Positions 58,229 through 64,000 of a DNA stretch of 64,000 nucleotides are shown in pieces. The stretch is from positions 28,644,001 through 28,708,000 of the forward strand of contig NC_079883.1 of assembly GCF_029227915.1 (NCBI RefSeq), in the 5' to 3' direction. Positions within the stretch are counted from its first letter, which is position 1. Every line of letters begins with the position of its first letter. This DNA is from Hydractinia symbiolongicarpus. Taxonomy: Eukaryota; Cnidaria; Hydrozoa; Anthoathecata; Hydractiniidae. The notes below the pieces were generated by a model that saw only the letters and a program-made list of their open reading frames with translations, did no database searches and was not told the DNA's origin. The position numbers were made by a program, and so were the translations under genes.

Positions 58229-58390
58229 ATGGTAACAACTTATGGTGCAATTAAAAACGAAGATGGAAATAAAGGAACTGGGAGTCATTTAAATACTGTT
58301 TCTTTGAATATGAATCAGCTTGTGGCATCTATTGATCCTAAAAATCCATTTTCTGAAGATTTTCAAGGTGATTCTGATTTCTGGGAGAAG
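58229..58390 (+). CDS. First coding exon of TRP-like channel, copy B
   Basis: 54 codons ending at the donor GAGAAG|gtaagc, in phase 0, the same phase as exon 1 of copy A. The last 22 residues (ASIDPKNPFSEDFQGDSDFW and two more) match copy A (DPTNPFGEDFQGDSDFWAK) almost exactly, while the first 30 are unlike it. The ATG has a good context (gtcATGG). No counterparts of copy A exons 2-14 were found in the remaining 5.6 kb, so either the first intron is very long or the gene is truncated. The function would be that of copy A, a membrane cation channel. Confidence 0.75.
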
Positions 58391-58827
58391 GTAAGCTCTT
58401 TATTTAAAATATTCGACATCAGGTATTTTTTCTTGTTATTTTTAAAAATTTATTTGATTTTTATAAATCTATTTTTAAAATTGAGAAGACGACACAAATT
58501 TAAAAATACACATGTTTTAAATCGCTACCACACTGGCACCAATGCTATTTAGGCAGACTGTTTAGAGAGACCTGTTTTATTTATATTATATTGCAAACAC
58601 ATGCTAAAATAAATCTTCTTCACATTCTCATTTGTTTTTTTAAAATAGAATAGTATTTAGTAAAAAAATTTTCAGAACTTTATTTGGTAAAAATGTGTGC
58701 AAAATAGCAAAAAAACAAACAGACCCCTTGTTACAATTATCACAAAGAAAAGATAAGTTGAAGGGCCGATTAATACCGCAAACAAAATGGTCGCAGTGAA
58801 AACAACATAGTACAATGCAGCATCTTC
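58391..58827. other. Start of presumed intron 1 of channel copy B
   Basis: AT-rich, with no recognisable exon. Confidence 0.4.
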
Positions 58828-61776
58828 AATCTTTTTCAAAAATATTTGACTTGCAGTAGGTGTGTGATGATTCGCACGTGTCAATCAAGTAACGCGCAAA
58901 GGATGTTACATGTGCAATACGTGCTCTAAGATTAATTTTTGTTGCGCATTCATTTTGCGGTAGAAAAGTGGGGGACTTTTAAAAATCGTGAACGCCAAAC
59001 ACAATGATTGAGCATCTATATATAGCGATTCTCTCAATCTTAACTTCCTTTTCTACTTTTCTTCCTTGTGAATTAAAAAAATTCTTTAACCACGTGGCTT
59101 AAATAAAACTTCCAAATTCATTCAGCTACATTTAAAAATAATTGTACAGAAAAAAAATTATACCGCACGTGGTTTTTGTTTTTAAAATTGTTTGAATAAA
59201 AATAACACTTGCGGCATAAAGAAGAAAATCAATTAAATTTGCACCTGCTATGGTTTCCAATTGTTTTGTCAAATGAAGAAATCATCTACAATTAAATCTA
59301 TGATAAAATGTCTGTTCTACCTGTAAGTGCCTTTTTTCAGACTTGCTTTATCCGTGCTCCCTCGACATTCACCTTCGCATTAGTTAAGAACCACATTTTA
59401 AGAACCACTGGATTTCTTGTGTAAGACCTGGTTACCAACGACGAAGGGGCCAGGCAAAAGAGATTAATATCTACGTATGGTCAGGTTGACCAGGATGGCT
59501 ATGAATAGGCTTGCTCGTGGATTAAAAGGACCAGGGCTATTCAATAATTCTAAGGCCTAAAAGTTTCTGACCAAGGATCACTTCCAATAATAAAGGAGGC
59601 TTTTGTGACATTTTCAATTTCTGACTTTAAAATAGGCTGGAAGTGACAATTTTTGACTTACCAAACTTTGGTTGGTGTTAACTTAGGACACGTCCTTTAG
59701 CTATAAAGGTACTGTTCGATTAAAAATCAACTAAAATTTTGACAAAAAATTCTTATTTGGAACTTTCTTTCTATAAAATAATTAAATAATTATTTGTTTT
59801 CTTTCCTAACACCAACTGAACAATATCTCATTCTTGTTTACAAAAAAAGCATGCGGTCTCTCGCTTCGATTGTTTATATGGATGGCGGATGATAGGCACT
59901 AAAGCGAGGCTGAAATAATATGTGTGTGACGTATTTACCTGGAGCGCGCCGAACTGACCAAAATAGATAAAACGTGGGCCAGGGCTGATATTTTATTATA
60001 TATGTTTAAAAATTTTGGTAATTTTACCCCCTGAATTGTGAAAGACCGCTTTTTATGAATTATTCATATGGAATTAAAAAATCGAAGGCGAGAGATGTGT
60101 CTAGACCTTAAGGTAAACACACACTGTGCTAATTCTGTACGAACCTAAGTAAGAAGCTTTCGCTAATAAAACTTGAAGTTCAATATGACTTTAGCCTTAG
60201 GGCTGCATAGTTGTTTCAGCTACTCTAAAGACAACCAATCAATAATTAAAAATTAGTTTCCTCTTCACTAGATGTCCCGCCACAGAGAGATTAGACTCAG
60301 ATCGCACATTCAGTAAGGTTGAGAGGCAGAATAATGTTGTGGTGCGCTGTTGTGAATTGCACTAACAACAGTCGAAAAAAACAGGATAAAATTTTTTTTT
60401 CGCTGCTCAAGGATCCAAAAAAAATCTTCCGTATAAGGAAAAACCAAAAGTCAGAGAAATATCTGAACGGAGGAAAGAAAAGGATGTTAAGGAGGTGAGT
60501 TGGGGCTGGTAACTAGGTGGTCGTTCGAAACTCTCTGTCATGGAGTGCCACCAAAGATGTTCACAGCGTACTCTTCAATAAAACCACCGCTCGGAATTCT
60601 TCGTGTTCCGTAATACATTTTTTTATCTGAAAAATATTACAATATTACTCAATCACACTCGCATCTAAGAATTACTCATGAAGGAGTAGAAACTTTTATA
60701 CCATGTAATTGAAAATATTTAATAGAGTCCAGTCTTTTTCAGGAGAGGCGTGCGATCGCACGTGCACGCCTTGGCACACGCCTAAATCGTTTCAGGCGTG
60801 TGATTAATCGCACGCCTGAAAAATAAATATTGAGTTTTCAAAATCAACCTATAAAATCCATTTTGTAGCGTGCGATGGCAGCCCTCGAAATAATTTTTGG
60901 ACAGTCGTCAGACAAAACGTCCGATAGATTTCCGTATTGGTCGGACACTTTTAGATCTCAGAAATTATTGAATAGTCCTGGTCCTATTAATGCACGAGCA
61001 AGCCTATTCATAGCCAACCTGACCATCCTAGCTAATTCCTGACTTAGTTAAAAGAACTACGTACACATAAATCTCTTTTGCCTGGCCCCTTCGTTGTTGG
61101 TTACCAGGTCTTACACAAGAAATCCAGCCATGCGGTTCTTAACTAATGCGGAGGTGAACGCAGAAGGAGCACAGATGAAGCAAGTCTGCAAAACTGCATT
61201 TACAGGCGGAATAGACATTTTATCATGGATTTAATTGTAGATAATTTCTTCATTTGACAAAATAATTGGAAACCATAGCAGGTCCGAATTAAATGGATTT
61301 TTTCTTTATGCCTGTAAAACCAAAACCCACGGGCGGTATAAATTTTTTTCTGTAAAAATTTTGTTAAAGTGTAGCTGAACTTTTTGAATGAATTTTGAAG
61401 TTTTATTTAAGCCACGTGGATAAAGATTTTTTTTAATTTGAAAACAAAGCATATTTTTGCCTATTTGCTTGTGAAAAAATAAACAATAAATATAAAAATG
61501 ACAGTATAGTCATGCATACTATTTCGGACATGTAGAAAAGGAAGTTAAGATTGAGAGAGTCGCTATACCAGTAGACGCTCGATCATCGTGTTTGGGGTTC
61601 ACGATTTAAAACGTCTCCCACTTTTCTACCGCAAAATGAATGCGCAACAAAAATAACCTCGTAGCCCGTATGGCAGGCGTAACATTCTTTGCACGTGCGT
61701 TTTACATCGCACGCGTTACTTAATTTACACGTGCGAATCATCGCACACCTACTCAAATATTCCTGAAAAAGACTGA
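58828..61776. mobile_element. ~3-kb inverted-repeat structure (CAGTCTTTTTCAG family)
   Basis: The left arm (about 58,828-59,560) and right arm (about 60,960-61,776) are inverted copies. Examples are gcgcattcattttgcggtagaaaagtgg against its complement near 61,630, and gacctggttaccaacgacgaagg against 61,095. The right arm belongs to an element of about 1.04 kb (60,737-61,776) with termini cagtctttttcagga and tcctgaaaaagactg, and the left arm is a second copy in opposite orientation. The interior holds palindromic gcgtgcgatcgcacgtgc motifs near 60,750. No transposase is recognised. Confidence 0.75.
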
Positions 61777-62340
61777 GAGTCTGTCTCGTGACAGCAAAAA
61801 CATTCTACACTTCAGAGGGCATCCTCTAACATTTAGGAGTAGGAGCAACAAGGTTTCCAATGTTATGTTCGTCTACGTCTTGAAAAGTCGGAACTAGCTC
61901 ATCATTCGCTGTTCTTTCCGGCTCGAATTGAAATCCTAGAACCTGCGAATTATTTTCATTCACTGCTATCTTCATGAAGAACTTTTTTAAACAAAGGAAA
62001 AAAATTATAAATAAACATTTAGTCGTTCGATGCGCAAGTCGGGGGGGGGGGGGGGTATGCCTAATAAGAAGCCAGGTAACTACGTCACAAGCAAAAATGT
62101 GCTGAATAATGAATTGACCCAGTCCTTTTGCCGCGTTCGAAAGTTCGTGAAGATGGTAGGCTAGTGCAGCAAGATCAAAACAAACAAACAATGGTGCTAA
62201 GTATTGGATAAATCTTTGTTGTTTAAGAGTGCAATCTTCGTTATTTTTGATACTTAATAAAACAAAAGAAAAGATATTGTTTTTTAATCGGACAGTACCT
62301 ATAAGGCTGTGAGGGAACAATAAAAATTGACTTCCTCTAC
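61777..62340. other. Intron or intergenic; minus-strand open frame not supported
   Basis: A 164-codon frame on the minus strand (61,826-62,320) crosses a G15 tract (62,041-62,055) read as Pro codons. It has no recognisable domain or splice context, so it is not called as a gene. Confidence 0.45.
62041..62055. repeat. G15 homopolymer
   Basis: Fifteen consecutive G. Its length is likely variable or error-prone. Confidence 0.9.
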
Positions 62341-62344
62341 TTCA

Positions 62345-63454
62345 TTTTATGCATAGATAATGCAATTGACTTTTTTTTACTTACTTTTGGATTTGATGTA
62401 CCATATAGCTGTACTATGATGGGCATTTTGTTACTTTATTTTTTTGGGGAAAAATGCTGTCATTTTATCCTGAAAGGAATAAAGTGAATAGTGAGTGATC
62501 ATTTTTGACTTACCTTTCAGGTTATATGTGCCAAAATATGACTTACTTTTTACTTTCTATTTTCCATAGCAGACAAAATACTTGATAGGTTGGTTATATT
62601 TTTTCTCGCACACTTCTTACTTTGTCTATGGTCACAATGTTTTAAAGATACAGGTGACTTTATTTGACTTAATGTTATTATTTTTGTGGAACATTTTTTG
62701 ATAATTTTAAACATTTTTAGTGATAAATCAGTGCTAGAACCTTTAATTATTAGTTATAAAAATAATTTTTTATGACAAAATGCATGTGTCATTTATTGAC
62801 TTACTCTGTGTTTATTTATGATAAGTGACCATGATATGACTTACTATTTCATATATCATACTATAAGTTAACTTTGAAATGGATCTACTCAGTTTTGTTA
62901 ACCAAGCAGACTATCATACAGTAATGTTGCAATGACAGAATTTATGTTAAAAGTTAACTTAACTTGAAATTTGAAGTCATTGCATTGCTAGAAATAGAAT
63001 TTTCTGTATTCTAACATTTTATAAATAGAATGTTTAGGTTGTTTGATACAAAAGCTGCTAGAAAATTTGTTTTGAAAATTTTTTTTGGGGGGGATTGAAT
63101 TTTAGGCTTAGTGGGTCATAGAAACTGACCAAAAGTAAGTCAAGTAAAGGCACTTTATTATATTTTTTTGTTTCTTAAACTATATTTTAGGTTTAGGTTC
63201 CCATGAATAATTTCAAGAATAACTTAATTTGAATATTTTTGACTTACTTTTACCATACCTAGTTATTTTCTGTGGTAAGTCAAAAAATAGCACCTCCATT
63301 ACAACTTTTAAACTTCTCAATCAATTTATATAGGCTACTTCTATCTGTGATAAAAATTTTAAACTTTAATAACCAAGTAAGTCAATTCTATGCACATTTT
63401 CAATTTTTTGGCCTTTTTTAAGAAAAAAAAATGTTACACTATTTTTGGAACTGA
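62345..63454. repeat. Region with recurring TGACTTAC motifs
   Basis: tgacttac or its complement gtaagtca, and close variants, recur about ten times (near 62,369, 62,506, 62,541, 62,663, 62,798, 62,837, 63,135, 63,240, 63,275 and 63,377) in otherwise AT-rich sequence. The spacing is irregular. It adjoins the repeat at 63,455-63,713 and may be the body of the same transposon family. Confidence 0.6.
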
Positions 63455-63713
63455 TCCAAGACGGAAATCTTTCGGACGTTTTGTCCGACGAAAGTTCGAA
63501 ACGAGCTACGGACATGTCCGACCAAACTGGAGATGAGGCGGACATTTTGTCTGACGAGTCTTCAAAAATTATTTCGAGGGCTGCCATTGGACGTTACAAA
63601 ATAGATTGATTTTAAAAACTTGATATTTATTTTTCAGGCGTGCAATTAATCACACACCTGAAATGATTCAGGCGTATGTGCCAAGGTGTGCGATTACACG
63701 CCTCTCCTGAAAA
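63455..63713 (-). repeat. Inverted copy of the 60.74-60.95 kb repeat
   Basis: The minus strand starts cagtctttttcaggagaggcg at 63,713 and follows 60,737-60,950 closely (cttggcacatacgcctgaa, cctgaaaaataaatatcaag, gcagccctcgaaataatttt). A small open frame starting MAALEIIF and containing SSDKTSxRFP exists in both copies. Here the SSDK segment is duplicated. Confidence 0.75.
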
Positions 63714-64000
63714 AGACTGCATCTTTCTTCGTTCTGTGTTCTAATGTATAATCCTTTAATGTATATATTTGCTATAATAATGTAACTTCCTATAATGAAG
63801 CAATGTGCTTTGCTAATATATTTAACACTTTTACACCCCCCTACAGAAGTTCTTAAAAGTAAATTAAAAATTAAAAAAAAAATTGCACATGTAGTTCTCT
63901 AATATGGATTCACGGGTGTGATTTGTAGCTTGTTTATTGTTTTATGCCCTGTACAATACTGTGAAAAGGTTTGTTGACATCGTGGTTTGTGTTTTTCTTT
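63714..64000. other. Right edge of window, nothing recognised
   Basis: AT-rich sequence, presumably still within intron 1 of channel copy B if that gene is intact. No exon is seen. Confidence 0.4.

Noticed and set aside
61826-62320. 164-codon minus-strand open frame
   Set aside because: No domain, no splice or start context, crosses a G15 tract, and is flanked by repeats.
1-64000. CRISPR arrays, bacterial operons or prophage
   Set aside because: Introns, LTR and non-LTR retrotransposons and SINEs show animal nuclear DNA. The tandem repeats have no spacer structure.

Overview
This is animal nuclear DNA: AT-rich, spliced, and crowded with LTR, LINE, SINE, foldback and MITE-like repeats. A translin-associated factor X gene, a multi-exon TRP-type channel, tRNA-derived SINEs and short 5'UTRs directly behind splice acceptors suggest an invertebrate. 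My best guess is a cnidarian, possibly a hydrozoan. That is inference, because no diagnostic gene is present.

Layout. 1-16 kb is gene-poor: a LINE relic at the left edge, a 41-bp minisatellite, a two-headed SINE, a foldback element with 54-bp internal repeats, and a direct segmental duplication (about 10.25-11.82 and 13.74-14.85 kb). An intronless TSNAX-like gene lies on the minus strand at 16.2-17.0 kb. A nearly complete minus-strand Ty3/Gypsy element (18,425-23,220) has 141-bp LTRs differing at one base, a 4-bp target duplication, and one gag-pol frame cut only by three in-frame stops. A TIR element follows (23.35-23.94 kb), then a 5'-truncated LINE with an open reverse-transcriptase frame (25.9-28.5 kb) and a small TIR element inserted in another repeat (29.4-29.7 kb).

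The most interesting part is 32-58 kb. It holds two diverged copies of a gene pair. The first gene of each pair encodes a small protein (179 and 185 aa) of alternating beta/alpha character, ending in a lysine-rich stretch and a CaaX prenylation box (CIIV, CIVA). The second encodes a TRP-like six-transmembrane cation channel. Copy A has a full 14-exon channel model (36,235-44,488, 707 aa). Copy B shows only the first channel exon (58,229-58,390) before the window ends, with a ~3-kb inverted-repeat element in the presumed first intron. The promoter, UTR intron, coding exon, 3'UTR and channel exon 1 all match between copies, so the duplication covered the whole unit. The physical linkage of a probably membrane-anchored adaptor-like protein with a channel suggests a functional partnership, which is inference.

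The rest is introns and intergenic DNA with Helitron-like ends, a pogo/Tigger-like MITE, other TIR elements and a 21-bp intronic minisatellite. Exon limits come from splice consensus and reading-frame continuity, not from transcripts.
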